DNA of 64,000 bases, from NCBI GenBank assembly GCA_007361935.1, contig CP041667.1, positions 1,578,501 to 1,642,500 on the forward strand, given 5' to 3'. A program made the translations under genes and the position numbers. Positions 36,145-43,819 of this stretch are shown one piece after another (position 1 is the first letter of the stretch; each line of letters opens with the position of its first letter). The notes below the pieces were generated by a model. It worked only from the letters and a program-made list of their open reading frames with translations. It searched no databases and was not told where the DNA came from. Source of the DNA: Lachnospiraceae bacterium KGMB03038. Lineage in GTDB: Bacteria > Bacillota > Clostridia > Lachnospirales > Lachnospiraceae.

Positions 36145-36786
36145 ATGAAACGGATGAAATGTGGAATCCTTGCGCTGTTAGCGGCGGTTTCTATGGCGGT
36201 ATTGACCGGATGCGGAGGAGGCATGACGGCTGACGACGCGAAGGAATATGCTCAGGCAGTGCTGGATGCAAGCTACAAAGGTGAGTTTGATTCGTACATG
36301 GAACTGACGGATTCTACGGAGGAAGAAGCCAGAGAAATGTATGAGGGAAATGTTGACACCACCATGGAAGTGGTGGGCTTTGAAGAGCTGGGAGTCTCAG
36401 AAGAGATGCAGGCGAACTACCGTCAGCTGTTTTTAGACATGGCAAAACAGGCGAAATATAGTCTGGGAGATGTAAGTGAGATCGAGAACGGCTATGAGAT
36501 CGAAGTGACGGTAGAACCCTTTACTGGCATGAGCAACCTGGAAACAGAGCTGACCGATGCTTTGATGGCGGATTTGGCTTCTGTCACGGAGATCCCATCG
36601 GAGGAAGAACTTAATGAGATGACGATGCAGAAAATGTACGACCTGCTGAGCGAAAAAGTAGCGAACCCGGAATACGGAGAGGCCCAGACGATGACGCTGC
36701 GTGTAACGGCTGATTCTGACAATGTGTATTCAATACCGGAGGAAGATACCACTGCTTTGGACAGCGCTATGTTCCCGTCTGCATAG
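36145..36786 (+). CDS. Lipoprotein, DUF5105-like, 213 aa
   Basis: A signal peptide and lipobox LTGC (Cys23) give a lipid-anchored protein facing out. The mature part is acidic and mixed alpha/beta (ADDAKEYAQAVLDASYKGEF; TMEVVGFEELGV), matching DUF4878/DUF5105-like clostridial lipoproteins. A GAGGAGGG ribosome binding site is present. It starts 35 bases after lysA, so it may be the end of the same transcript. Function unknown. Confidence 0.75.
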   Translation: MKRMKCGILALLAAVSMAVLTGCGGGMTADDAKEYAQAVLDASYKGEFDSYMELTDSTEEEAREMYEGNVDTTMEVVGFEELGVSEEMQANYRQLFLDMAKQAKYSLGDVSEIENGYEIEVTVEPFTGMSNLETELTDALMADLASVTEIPSEEELNEMTMQKMYDLLSEKVANPEYGEAQTMTLRVTADSDNVYSIPEEDTTALDSAMFPSA

Positions 36787-36812
36787 GAAATAGAAGTTCT
36801 CTCAAAAAAATG

Positions 36813-36841
36813 TTGTAATTGCAGAAAGTTTGTGATACAAT
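36813..36841 (+). promoter_or_regulatory. Promoter of the interrupted tRNA-Leu gene
   Basis: TTGTAA (36813-36818) and TACAAT (36836-36841) are spaced by 17 bases; transcription should start near 36848, shortly before the tRNA 5' half, and reach the intact tRNA-Leu about 190 bases further on. Confidence 0.75.
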
Positions 36842-36869
36842 AAATCTCGGCTTGAAAAAGCTGGGATTT

Positions 36870-36909
36870 GCGGATGTGGCGGAATGGCAGACGCACAAGA
36901 CTCAAAATC
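36870..36909 (+). pseudogene. 5' half of host tRNA-Leu(CAA), split by the element
   Basis: Acceptor arm GCGGATG, D arm and the 5' side of the anticodon arm CAAGA with loop CTCAAAA (anticodon CAA). The sequence then switches to element DNA in the 3' strand of the anticodon stem. The missing part lies at 62956-62998: GCGGATG pairs with CATCCGC, and CAAGA pairs with TCTTG there, restoring a class II tRNA of about 83 bases. The half by itself cannot be a working tRNA. Confidence 0.92.
36900..36909 (+). repeat. Left attachment core (attL)
   Basis: ACTCAAAATC, identical to the core at 62946-62955. It covers the anticodon loop of the host tRNA-Leu. The flanking bases differ (G/C left, A/T right), fixing the core at 10 bp. 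Confidence 0.9.
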
Positions 36910-36991
36910 CAATGCGCTCGGCTGATAGGTAACTTTTAAATTCCTTGATTTTTCAAGGTTTGTGACAACTTAATGACTTGCTTCGTTTTCA

Positions 36992-37014
36992 ATATCCCTC
37001 CTGCATATCCCTCC
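36992..37014 (+). repeat. Left arm-type repeats for integrase or Xis
   Basis: Two copies of ATATCCCTCC at 36992-37001 and 37005-37014. Three copies of the same sequence (one with ACATCCCTCC) lie at the right end. Short direct repeats at both ends are typical arm-binding sites of tyrosine recombinases. Confidence 0.75.
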
Positions 37015-37058
37015 AAAATCGGAAAGGATATACAAGAAATAAGGGATTTGAAATATAA

Positions 37059-37144
37059 GCCGCTGTGGTGGAATTGGCAGACACACCTGACTCAAAATCA
37101 GACGGAGAATATCCGTGCCGGTTCGAGTCCGGCCAGCGGCACCA
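37059..37144 (+). tRNA. Complete tRNA-Leu(CAA) carried by the element
   Basis: An 86-base class II tRNA with acceptor pair GCCGCTG/CAGCGGC, anticodon loop CTCAAAA (anticodon CAA, reads UUG), long variable arm CGGA-loop-TCCG, T arm GCCGG-TTCGAGT-CCGGC, and an encoded CCA. It lies inside the element, between the left arm repeats and int, and it reads the same codon as the host gene broken by the insertion. Its anticodon loop also contains the 10-bp core (37090-37099). A terminator follows. Confidence 0.95.
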
Positions 37145-37152
37145 GCAAATTC

Positions 37153-37185
37153 AGCTCTTTAGCCTTTGGCTAGAGAGCTTTTTTT
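37153..37185 (+). terminator. Terminator of the element-borne tRNA-Leu
   Basis: AGCTCTTTAGCC (37153-37164) pairs with GGCTAGAGAGCT (37168-37179) with one wobble, followed by seven T. Confidence 0.9.
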
Positions 37186-37198
37186 CTTGTCAAAAGTT

Positions 37199-38722
37199 CT
37201 AACCTACTGCCTTTTCAATTTCCGCTGCCGTCTGTGACGGGAACACGGATAATATGGCATTGGCAGATGAAACCTTGCTGCTGTAGTCTAAATGCGTATA
37301 GATATTAGATGTTGTAGAAATGTCACTGTGTCCGAGCCATTCCTGTATCTGCTTCAAGCTCACGCCATTTGCATATAGAAGACTGGCACAGCTATGCCTC
37401 AAATCGTGAAAGCGGATTTTCCGCAGATTATGTTTTTTCAGCAACAAGGGAAAATGTTGTGTCAGATAACCGGGTTTTATTCTTTCCCCGATTTCATTAA
37501 CATAGATAAAATCCAGATAATCCGTGCAATAACAGTCACCACACAATCGCCGGTTCTGTTTCTGTTCCCGATACATCTTGATAAGTAAATCTTCAAACGG
37601 CTTAACAAGCGGCAGCGTGCGGCGGCTGGTCTTTGACTTTGTCCGCTCTTTCTCAATAAGCACATTGCCACGCCCGTCATTCAGATTGACTTCTGTTACA
37701 GTGTATTTGATTGTGATAGTTTTACGCTCAAAATCAATCGCACTCCATTTCAGACCTATTACTTCACTCCGGCGCAGACCATAGAAAGCAGCGAGGATAA
37801 TCGCCAGTTCCATAGGGTCGCCTTTAGAAACTTTGAACAAAGTGTCAAGTTCTTCTTTATTATAGTAGGAAGCTACAAATTTGTTCTTCTTTGGTCTTTC
37901 CACACGGTCTGCCGGGTTTGATTTGATGAGTCCAATCTGAAAAGCATATTGCAGAGCCTTTCTGATATTGGCATGGCGGTGAATAACAGTATTAGCAGAC
38001 AGCCCCTTATCCAATTCTGACTGATAGTAGTCTTGAATGTATTTAGGGTTTTCCTCAATCTCTGTCAAAGTATATCGTTTCTCTAAAAAGTAGGGAACAA
38101 TACGCTTTTTCACAGAGCATGTGTAAGAAGCCATTGTTGTTTCTTCTACACACTGTTTCATCATTTCCAGCCATTCCAGCATAAAATCCGTAAACAAGAT
38201 AGATACCTCGTTTGTCGCCGGATTGATACTGTCTGCCGGATTGTCCTCGATCCAGCCAAGCGTGACCGCATAATCAAGAGAAATTTTGATAATCTCATGT
38301 AGCTGTAAGATTACCACCTTTGAAGCGTGATGTTCTGTCCTCTCATAATTGTAATAGTTCTCAATGTCCGTAGTCCTCAAATCACAGATACGAATTGTCT
38401 TTTTTTGAAAATACGGTGTGAGATACATTCTCACATTGTAAGAGTACAGGGCATATGTTTCTGCTTCTAAGGTCTTAAGGTTGAGATGGTCTTTCAGCCA
38501 TTTGTCGAGGGACTTGTCAAACGGGAGTTCTTTATCCGTCATAGCGTCCTCTGGTGTGAAATTCTTTCTCGTTTCCAAAAGCATAGCTTCCGCACGCTTC
38601 TGATTTCCCTTTACGGGAAGTCCTGTACTGATTGATTTTGTACGCCTTTTTCCAGTGCTGTCCTTATAGCTTAAAATCATCTGGAAATATCCGTTTTGTT
38701 TTCGTAAATGTCCTGCTACCAT
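37199..38722 (-). CDS. int: Tyrosine recombinase integrase with two core-binding domains, 507 aa
   Basis: Inserts and excises the element. After an N-terminal AP2-like arm-binding region (GHLRKQNGYFQMILSYKDST) come two successive SAM-like core-binding domains, one ending IEDNPAD (about 85-180) and one ending IKSNPAD (about 200-290). The catalytic domain follows with Arg (LRRSEV), Lys (TKSKTSRR), HDLRHSC, LGHSDIS and the nucleophile Tyr in NIYTH, all intact. It is about 100 aa longer than Tn916 Int. Start ATG 38720 has AGGAGG 6 bases upstream; the open frame 27 bases before it lacks this. Confidence 0.94.
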   Translation of the reverse strand: MVAGHLRKQNGYFQMILSYKDSTGKRRTKSISTGLPVKGNQKRAEAMLLETRKNFTPEDAMTDKELPFDKSLDKWLKDHLNLKTLEAETYALYSYNVRMYLTPYFQKKTIRICDLRTTDIENYYNYERTEHHASKVVILQLHEIIKISLDYAVTLGWIEDNPADSINPATNEVSILFTDFMLEWLEMMKQCVEETTMASYTCSVKKRIVPYFLEKRYTLTEIEENPKYIQDYYQSELDKGLSANTVIHRHANIRKALQYAFQIGLIKSNPADRVERPKKNKFVASYYNKEELDTLFKVSKGDPMELAIILAAFYGLRRSEVIGLKWSAIDFERKTITIKYTVTEVNLNDGRGNVLIEKERTKSKTSRRTLPLVKPFEDLLIKMYREQKQNRRLCGDCYCTDYLDFIYVNEIGERIKPGYLTQHFPLLLKKHNLRKIRFHDLRHSCASLLYANGVSLKQIQEWLGHSDISTTSNIYTHLDYSSKVSSANAILSVFPSQTAAEIEKAVG

Positions 38723-38819
38723 GTTTGTCCTCCTAATAGCAGCAGCCATTCACCTATCACTGACCATGTCAAGTATAACAGGTTCTATGGCTGCTGACAA
38801 CAAGCGACGCAGTAAACCT

Positions 38820-39032
38820 CTACAGCATTTCCATGTACCGCAGGATATTGAGCTTTGGTATCTTATAGGTTCTTCCGACCCTAAAATGTAGGATTTTATT
38901 TTCCCTCAATAATATGTAGGCTGTTTTCATACTGATACCGAGCATTTTGCTCATTTGCTCTACGGTCACTACGTCTGGATAATCCTTGAACATTACACGG
39001 TAGGTATCATTTGTCATATATTCTTTATCCAT
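38820..39032 (-). CDS. xis: Excisionase (Tn916 Xis family), 70 aa
   Basis: Small winged-helix DNA-binding protein that directs Int toward excision. The sequence VVTVEQMSKMLGISMKTAY is the helix-turn-helix, followed by KILHFRVGRTYKIPK as the wing. GGAGG precedes the start. It lies upstream of int in the Tn916 order. A relative sits at the other end of the element (62408-62650). Confidence 0.9.
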   Translation of the reverse strand: MDKEYMTNDTYRVMFKDYPDVVTVEQMSKMLGISMKTAYILLRENKILHFRVGRTYKIPKLNILRYMEML

Positions 39033-39378
39033 TACAACACCTCCGGGGCAAGATACAGACAGATAATCAGACAGCCTAGCGGCTCACGGGAGTCTCACCC
39101 CTGCATACACGGTGCAGCCATACCCTTTGCGTGCGACGCTTCTAACGCTCAAACTAAGGCTATACGGGAGTATCATTGTAGGATATATGAGTCATGGCAC
39201 ACGACCATTCCACAAGTCGCTTGCAGATCACAGATATGAACCGCTCGCTCATGTGTATGAGGTCATGGCGTATCTGTCTACAGGCTCGTCATATATCTAA
39301 AGTATCTGATTACCTTATTCACTTTTCAAAGAGCAAGATTAGGAGCTGGAATGAGGTGGTACACGCTCCTGTAGGCGG
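39033..39378. other. Non-coding interval between xis and orf8
   Basis: No credible gene was found here; Tn916 has only the small orf5 in this place and no clear equivalent with a ribosome binding site is seen. Only weak inverted repeats are present. It may hold the xis promoter region. Confidence 0.4.
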
Positions 39379-39615
39379 TTATTTCACTTTGACTTCAAAA
39401 CCAAGAATTGCTTCAATCAGCGCAGCCCTTATTCTGCCTTTCAGTTCCATATCGACCACAATATACATGTTGCCGTGTTCGTCATAGAACGGGCGCAGGC
39501 TTGCTTTTGATATGTAAGCGTCATAGTGGTTCAAAATCTTTTCAATCGCCGTTTCGTCGCCGTCTGCCGCAGAGCAGATGGTTGAGAACAACGGACACTT
39601 TTTTACAGACTTCAT
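39379..39615 (-). CDS. Orf8-like helix-turn-helix protein of Tn916, 78 aa
   Basis: Short protein with IEKILNHYDAYISKASLRPFYD and ILGFEVKV, matching the small conserved Orf8 found next to Orf7. Orf7 and Orf8 together promote transcription of the transfer region in Tn916. Orf7 starts 5 bases away on the same strand. Its own function is only inferred from the position and the family. Confidence 0.85.
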   Translation of the reverse strand: MKSVKKCPLFSTICSAADGDETAIEKILNHYDAYISKASLRPFYDEHGNMYIVVDMELKGRIRAALIEAILGFEVKVK

Positions 39616-39620
39616 ATGTT

Positions 39621-40037
39621 TTAATCCTCCTCGTACATATCCTTAATGAGCTTCAATGTGCGTAGTCTGTTGCGGCAAACGGAGTAACGCTCCATTTCCA
39701 TGACCGCTGCTATTTCAGCGTCGGTCATCTCCAGAAAGTACGACATAAGCAGAATGTTACGCCGTCTTTCTGCTAATTTTTTGATTGCTTCACATAAGCG
39801 TTCATCATAGATACGGACTTCATTGCCGAATACGTCAAATGCTGTAAATTCAACCGAGTATTCGTCTACAGCGCCGATATGGTTTATTTCCATCTCGGAC
39901 AGCTCGCAGAACGGAGTTTCACGTTTTGCACGTCTGCCAAGCTCTCTGTTGTAGTCTTTTACTGTAGTGCCTACAACTTTACGAGCCAGACAGTCAAATT
40001 GAAGTCTGATAGCACTCTCGAAAGAAGATGGTTTCAT
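39621..40037 (-). CDS. Orf7-like sigma-70 family protein of Tn916, 138 aa
   Basis: Sigma factor-like regulator with a C-terminal sigma-4 helix-turn-helix (ILLMSYFLEMTDAEIAAVME) and a middle sigma-2-like stretch. In Tn916 Orf7/Orf8 activate the transfer genes in response to read-through from the upstream promoter. Upstream on the same strand lie tandem attenuators (40165-40412), which should govern its expression. Confidence 0.88.
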   Translation of the reverse strand: MKPSSFESAIRLQFDCLARKVVGTTVKDYNRELGRRAKRETPFCELSEMEINHIGAVDEYSVEFTAFDVFGNEVRIYDERLCEAIKKLAERRRNILLMSYFLEMTDAEIAAVMEMERYSVCRNRLRTLKLIKDMYEED

Positions 40038-40164
40038 AATCTCACCTCCTTTCTGTCGGAAGTTGCTAAAGCAAAAAGGCTTTTACCCCTTTCCGCACTA
40101 ACACTCGCCAGAGAAGGTGGAATTTGATACCCGACTTCAAAAACTTTTTCAAAAAGTTTTTGGC

Positions 40165-40210
40165 AACAAAAAAGCACAAGGACAATACAAGCGTACTGAT
40201 CTTGTGCTTT
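40165..40210 (-). terminator. Attenuator-like terminator ahead of orf7
   Basis: On the minus strand AAAGCACAAG and CTTGTGCTTT (40201-40210 and 40171-40180) form a perfect 10-bp stem, followed by TTTTTTGTTG. It lies between the small leader ORF and orf7. Confidence 0.8.
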
Positions 40211-40248
40211 GCAGATTATTCCTGCTATATGATGTGAAAAACCACATT

Positions 40249-40332
40249 CTAGGGTGCTTTGAGCCGCAGGAAGAAGTGAGATTTTTTTGACGGTCTACCA
40301 AAGACCAGTGGCGGTCTGATACGAATTTCCAT
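40249..40332 (-). CDS. Small leader peptide ORF upstream of orf7, 27 aa
   Basis: Starts ATG with AGGAGG 6 bases upstream; product MEIRIRPPLVFGRPSKKSHF and a short RLKAP end. A terminator lies 39 bases after its stop and another lies before its start. The arrangement suggests that translation of a short peptide controls attenuation of the orf7/orf8 transcript, much as the tet(M) leader does in Tn916. No protein-level evidence. Confidence 0.6.
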   Translation of the reverse strand: MEIRIRPPLVFGRPSKKSHFFLRLKAP

Positions 40333-40375
40333 GCGGCTACCTCCTAAAGCCGCTAAAACAAAAACCTTGACCGTC

Positions 40376-40412
40376 TGGAAAAAAGAAAACGGCGGCTGTA
40401 AAACCGTCGTTT
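40376..40412 (-). terminator. Second attenuator-like hairpin, before the leader ORF
   Basis: On the minus strand AAACGACGG and CCGCCGTTT pair (one wobble), followed by TTCTTTTTT. Together with the hairpin at 40165-40210 it brackets the leader ORF. Confidence 0.7.
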
Positions 40413-40581
40413 AAAAAGGCGCAAAAAAGCCTTGCTGCCAACGGCGGTTTTTTTATTTGCCGCCATGCAGCATATACAGTTGAAAAATGCACCTAATAGG
40501 AATTGTAAAGTCCTACAACACGTTTTTCTATACCTGTTGCTAATTCAACAGGAACAGTAAAATGTGGTGAGGTGATTACAT
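40413..40581. other. Regulatory interval before orf9
   Basis: The DNA between the attenuators and orf9 holds further hairpins (GCGGCAAATAAA region) and the promoter of orf9 on the plus strand. No protein gene was recognised. Confidence 0.4.
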
Positions 40582-40941
40582 ATGCGTAAAAAAGAGGATA
40601 GATACGATTTCAAAGCAGTAGGACAGTCAATTAAAGAAGCACGCAAAAGACAGGGATTGACCCGTGAACAGGTAGGCGCAGCGATAGAGATTGACCCACG
40701 GTATTTAACAAACATTGAAAACAAAGGGGCGCATCCTAGCCTACAGGTGCTATATGACCTTGTCTCCTTGCTTGACGTATCTCTCGACGAACATTTTCTG
40801 TCAGCCGGTGAACGCCGGATTAAAAGTACCCGGCGCAGAGCTGTGGAAGCCGGACTTGACGAGCTTACCGATCAAGAGCTTATCATTGTAGAGAGCGTCA
40901 TTGATGGTATCGTCAAGTCAAAGAAAGTGGAGGAAAATTAA
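40582..40941 (+). CDS. Orf9-like XRE regulator of Tn916, 119 aa
   Basis: N-terminal XRE helix-turn-helix (VGQSIKEARKRQGLTREQVG; YLTNIENKG) followed by a helical tail. In Tn916 Orf9 is a repressor transcribed opposite to the other genes, as here. It probably represses the orf7/orf8 promoter. It has AGGTGATT upstream of the start. Confidence 0.88.
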   Translation: MRKKEDRYDFKAVGQSIKEARKRQGLTREQVGAAIEIDPRYLTNIENKGAHPSLQVLYDLVSLLDVSLDEHFLSAGERRIKSTRRRAVEAGLDELTDQELIIVESVIDGIVKSKKVEEN

Positions 40942-40965
40942 ATCCTCCACTTTGAAAAAATAATT

Positions 40966-41691
40966 TTATTTATTGATAGAATCCCACAATTCTAACGCTC
41001 TATCAATAATCGGAAGAATTTCCTCTTTCCGATCTGTCAATAAATTGTTCAAGTGTTCCTTTTGCACATCTGTTAAGTTTTCAGATGTATTGATTACATT
41101 ACCCTGTTCGTCTATTTCAATATCTCCCGGATATAATGCTAAATATAGTTTTCTGTTCTTATCAATATTTATAGTAATATCCGTATAGCCTTTACGGGCA
41201 GTAAGTACAAAATTATCTGTGTCTAATTCATATTTTCCAATGCTTTTAGGTTCTACCAGATAATCAACACCATTTTCTGTTAAGGCATAATATCCTTGAT
41301 ATCTTTCAATAAAATCCTCTGTTATTTCTTTGGTAAATCCGGCATTCTCAACTTCGTCATACATATGGTTATGTTGAACTTTACATACGCCTATATATAT
41401 ACCGGCTATTACCCCAACAGCTAAAAAACACGTTATCAAACCTATAAAGACTTTTTTGTAAATCTTATAGCTGTCAATTTTTTTCACCATGAGCATATCC
41501 TCCTTTAGCATTGTGTCAAGTGAAACATTAAATTCGTTGCTGATTTGAACAAGTGTTTGTAAATCGGGATAGCTTTTCTCATTTTCCCAATTAGAAACAG
41601 TTTGTCTGGTTACATGGAAGATTTTTGCAAAATCTTCCTGTGTCATATTCCTTTGTTTTCTTATTTCGATAATCTTTGTACCGATATTCAT
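40966..41691 (-). CDS. Membrane-anchored XRE regulator, 241 aa
   Basis: Residues 1-65 form an XRE helix-turn-helix (TQEDFAKIFHVTRQTVSNWE). A membrane segment (about 80-103, VFIGLITCFLAVGVIAGIYI) separates it from a 135-residue domain that lies outside or in the envelope. Such proteins sense surface or membrane signals and act on DNA. It lies in the part of the element where Tn916 has tet(M), so it is cargo or a local sensor. Target genes unknown. Confidence 0.85.
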   Translation of the reverse strand: MNIGTKIIEIRKQRNMTQEDFAKIFHVTRQTVSNWENEKSYPDLQTLVQISNEFNVSLDTMLKEDMLMVKKIDSYKIYKKVFIGLITCFLAVGVIAGIYIGVCKVQHNHMYDEVENAGFTKEITEDFIERYQGYYALTENGVDYLVEPKSIGKYELDTDNFVLTARKGYTDITINIDKNRKLYLALYPGDIEIDEQGNVINTSENLTDVQKEHLNNLLTDRKEEILPIIDRALELWDSINK

Positions 41692-41887
41692 TTGGCGACC
41701 TCCTTCTGGTTACATTATTGATTTCACAGCTAAAAAAAGCTAGCAACTTATCTTTACATACCTTGAAAAAGTGACGCAAATAATCTTTGACAAGCGAAAA
41801 TTAAGGCTTTTTCAGGGATTGTAGTAGAAGCGATAATAAATCAGCTTTTATTATATGGTACAATCATCGAAACATCTATACTAATCA

Positions 41888-42796
41888 TTAGCAAATTATT
41901 TTCCAGTTGCCATCAGCCTTAGCCAGTGTCAAATCAAACTGTGATACCTGTGTCGCCTTTGTAGTCTGGTCTAGGTATGCCACGGATACAGATACTTTGA
42001 CGTTATCCCCGTCCATACCAAATACCGGGTTGATAAGCTCCGAGAACAGATAATTGCCGCCCACGGGTTCAAGGGCATTGCCGGACACATAGTAGGCAAG
42101 CTCTTTATCTGTGGCGGTGGGATACAGCTTGAAGAAAGTTTCCAAAAACTCTGTCACTTCCGTTGTGGTGGCAGCGTCTACCGAGCCGTCCGCTTCCTGT
42201 GCTTTTGGCGTATAGCCGGATTTCCCCGGCAGGCTGCTGATAGTCGGGTTTTTGATGATAACCATATCTCCGTTGCTGTCCGCATGGACAGTTACCGTAT
42301 AAGCGGCGGTGCTTTCTGTCACCTGTTCGCCCTCCGTCACCGTCTGATTTACCGAGTAGAGGACGGTGTACTCGTCCTCGCCGGTCTGCCCGATATTCCA
42401 TATCTTGACTTCTCCCACCGCAGAGCTGGTAGGAATATCGCTTCTGACAGTGTCCACGTTCAAATCCTGCAAGCTCTCTGTGAGGTAGCCGCTGATGGCG
42501 GCTGTCCGTGCGTCAATCGCTTCTTTGGTATTGCTCCATGTATAATAGGCTTTTGCAAAGTCCTTGACGAAATTTTCTATTTTATTGGTGTCCACGATAC
42601 GCTGTTCTATGATTTCCTTTTCATGGACGGTGTGCATATCTATCGCCGTGAAATTCTTATATACCCCGAAGCTGACACTTGCAATCAGCACCAGCCACAG
42701 GGCAATCACGGATTTCTTGTGCGTGCCGACTTTCATAGTACGCACTTTTTTCACCTTATTAGGTTTAGTCTCTTTTTCTTTTTTCTTCCATTTCAT
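41888..42796 (-). CDS. Orf13/TcpC-like conjugation protein, 302 aa
   Basis: Type IV secretion component of the VirB8/TcpC fold. It has a basic N-terminus, one membrane segment (about 30-48), and an outside region of two NTF2-like domains (from about 60 and from about 200). It is needed for the transfer channel in Tn916 and pCW3-type systems. It lies after orf14 in the transfer operon on the minus strand. Confidence 0.88.
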   Translation of the reverse strand: MKWKKKEKETKPNKVKKVRTMKVGTHKKSVIALWLVLIASVSFGVYKNFTAIDMHTVHEKEIIEQRIVDTNKIENFVKDFAKAYYTWSNTKEAIDARTAAISGYLTESLQDLNVDTVRSDIPTSSAVGEVKIWNIGQTGEDEYTVLYSVNQTVTEGEQVTESTAAYTVTVHADSNGDMVIIKNPTISSLPGKSGYTPKAQEADGSVDAATTTEVTEFLETFFKLYPTATDKELAYYVSGNALEPVGGNYLFSELINPVFGMDGDNVKVSVSVAYLDQTTKATQVSQFDLTLAKADGNWKIIC

Positions 42797-42817
42797 AAAA
42801 ATGTTGTCCTTTCTGTC

Positions 42818-43819
42818 TTAGTTGGATTTTACACGTCCGGCGCAGATGAAGTGTTGCTGCCAGTACGAGGAATTGAGGTCTGCATATCCAATTGGGTCAC
42901 CGGCATGGTACATACGGTTATTTCCGGCATATATCCCGACGTGGGTTACATACGTTCCGGCACTGTAGGTACTGTGGAAAAATACCAAGTCGCCGACTTT
43001 TGACTGTGACAGAGGGATATGCTGCACAGCGTCATACTGTGCCTGTGCCGTCCTCGGAAGTGAGATACCGGCTTTTCCATAGCACCACTGAATCAGACCG
43101 CTGCAATCAAAGGAAGTATTAGGATTGCTGCCGCCATAGACATAGTTCCAGCCTTGATATTTTAAGGCTTCATTGAATATTGCCTGTGCGGTTGCGTCGC
43201 TGAAATGAGGTACAGCCAGATATTGTGAGACGAGCTGCACATAGAACATATTCCCGTATTTATACCGCCAGCCGCCGTTCTGCTTGATGGAAATTTCATT
43301 CTTGTAGTCCACCTTGACGCCGCCGGATTTCTCCCTTGCGAAACTCTCTGCCAGTGTAAAGCTGTATTTCTTTCCACGGGCAGCCACATAGTCGATAAAA
43401 CCGCCGCCATAATTGTAACTCTGGACGACGGTATTTATATCGCAGCCTTTCGCTTCTGCTGAAGAAAGCAGGGAAGCAAAATACTTGCACCCCTGCTCAA
43501 TAGACTGCTCCGTATTAAGGGAATTGGGCGGCAGACCAAGACTTTCACTGGACTGCATAACGTCCTCGCCTGTGCCGCCGGACTCCACCTGCATGATGGC
43601 GAGCAGATAGTTCAGATAGTCCTCAATGCCGTACTTTCGTGCGTATTTTTCAACAGTAGGCTGATGTTTCAAAACCTCCGCTGACAGGTTCAACCCCGAA
43701 TAGTCAAACTGTGCGTCGCTGCTTTCCTCATCGTCAGAAGTGACGATAAAAAGGAACAAAAGCAAGCTGATAATTCCCGTGAAAATCCAGCCAAATATCA
43801 GCAGATGGCGCAGCCTCAT
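42818..43819 (-). CDS. Orf14-like bifunctional lysozyme/NlpC-P60 hydrolase, 333 aa
   Basis: Cell-wall hydrolase that opens peptidoglycan for the transfer channel. It has an N-terminal membrane anchor, a lysozyme-like domain (IMQVESGGTGEDVMQSSESL, about 75-100), and an NlpC/P60 domain near 215-325 with the catalytic Cys in TSFDCSGLIQWCYG and His in YVTHVGIY. This matches Tn916 Orf14. Overlaps orf15 by 4 bases. Confidence 0.92.
   Translation of the reverse strand: MRLRHLLIFGWIFTGIISLLLFLFIVTSDDEESSDAQFDYSGLNLSAEVLKHQPTVEKYARKYGIEDYLNYLLAIMQVESGGTGEDVMQSSESLGLPPNSLNTEQSIEQGCKYFASLLSSAEAKGCDINTVVQSYNYGGGFIDYVAARGKKYSFTLAESFAREKSGGVKVDYKNEISIKQNGGWRYKYGNMFYVQLVSQYLAVPHFSDATAQAIFNEALKYQGWNYVYGGSNPNTSFDCSGLIQWCYGKAGISLPRTAQAQYDAVQHIPLSQSKVGDLVFFHSTYSAGTYVTHVGIYAGNNRMYHAGDPIGYADLNSSYWQQHFICAGRVKSN

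Noticed and set aside
36870..36940. The 36870 sequence as a working tRNA
   Set aside because: The 3' part of the anticodon stem, the variable arm and the T arm are not present after the junction; they lie at 62956.
40582..41888. tet(M) or other resistance gene in the Tn916 slot
   Set aside because: Only two XRE-type regulators are found there; no ribosomal-protection or efflux motif was seen.
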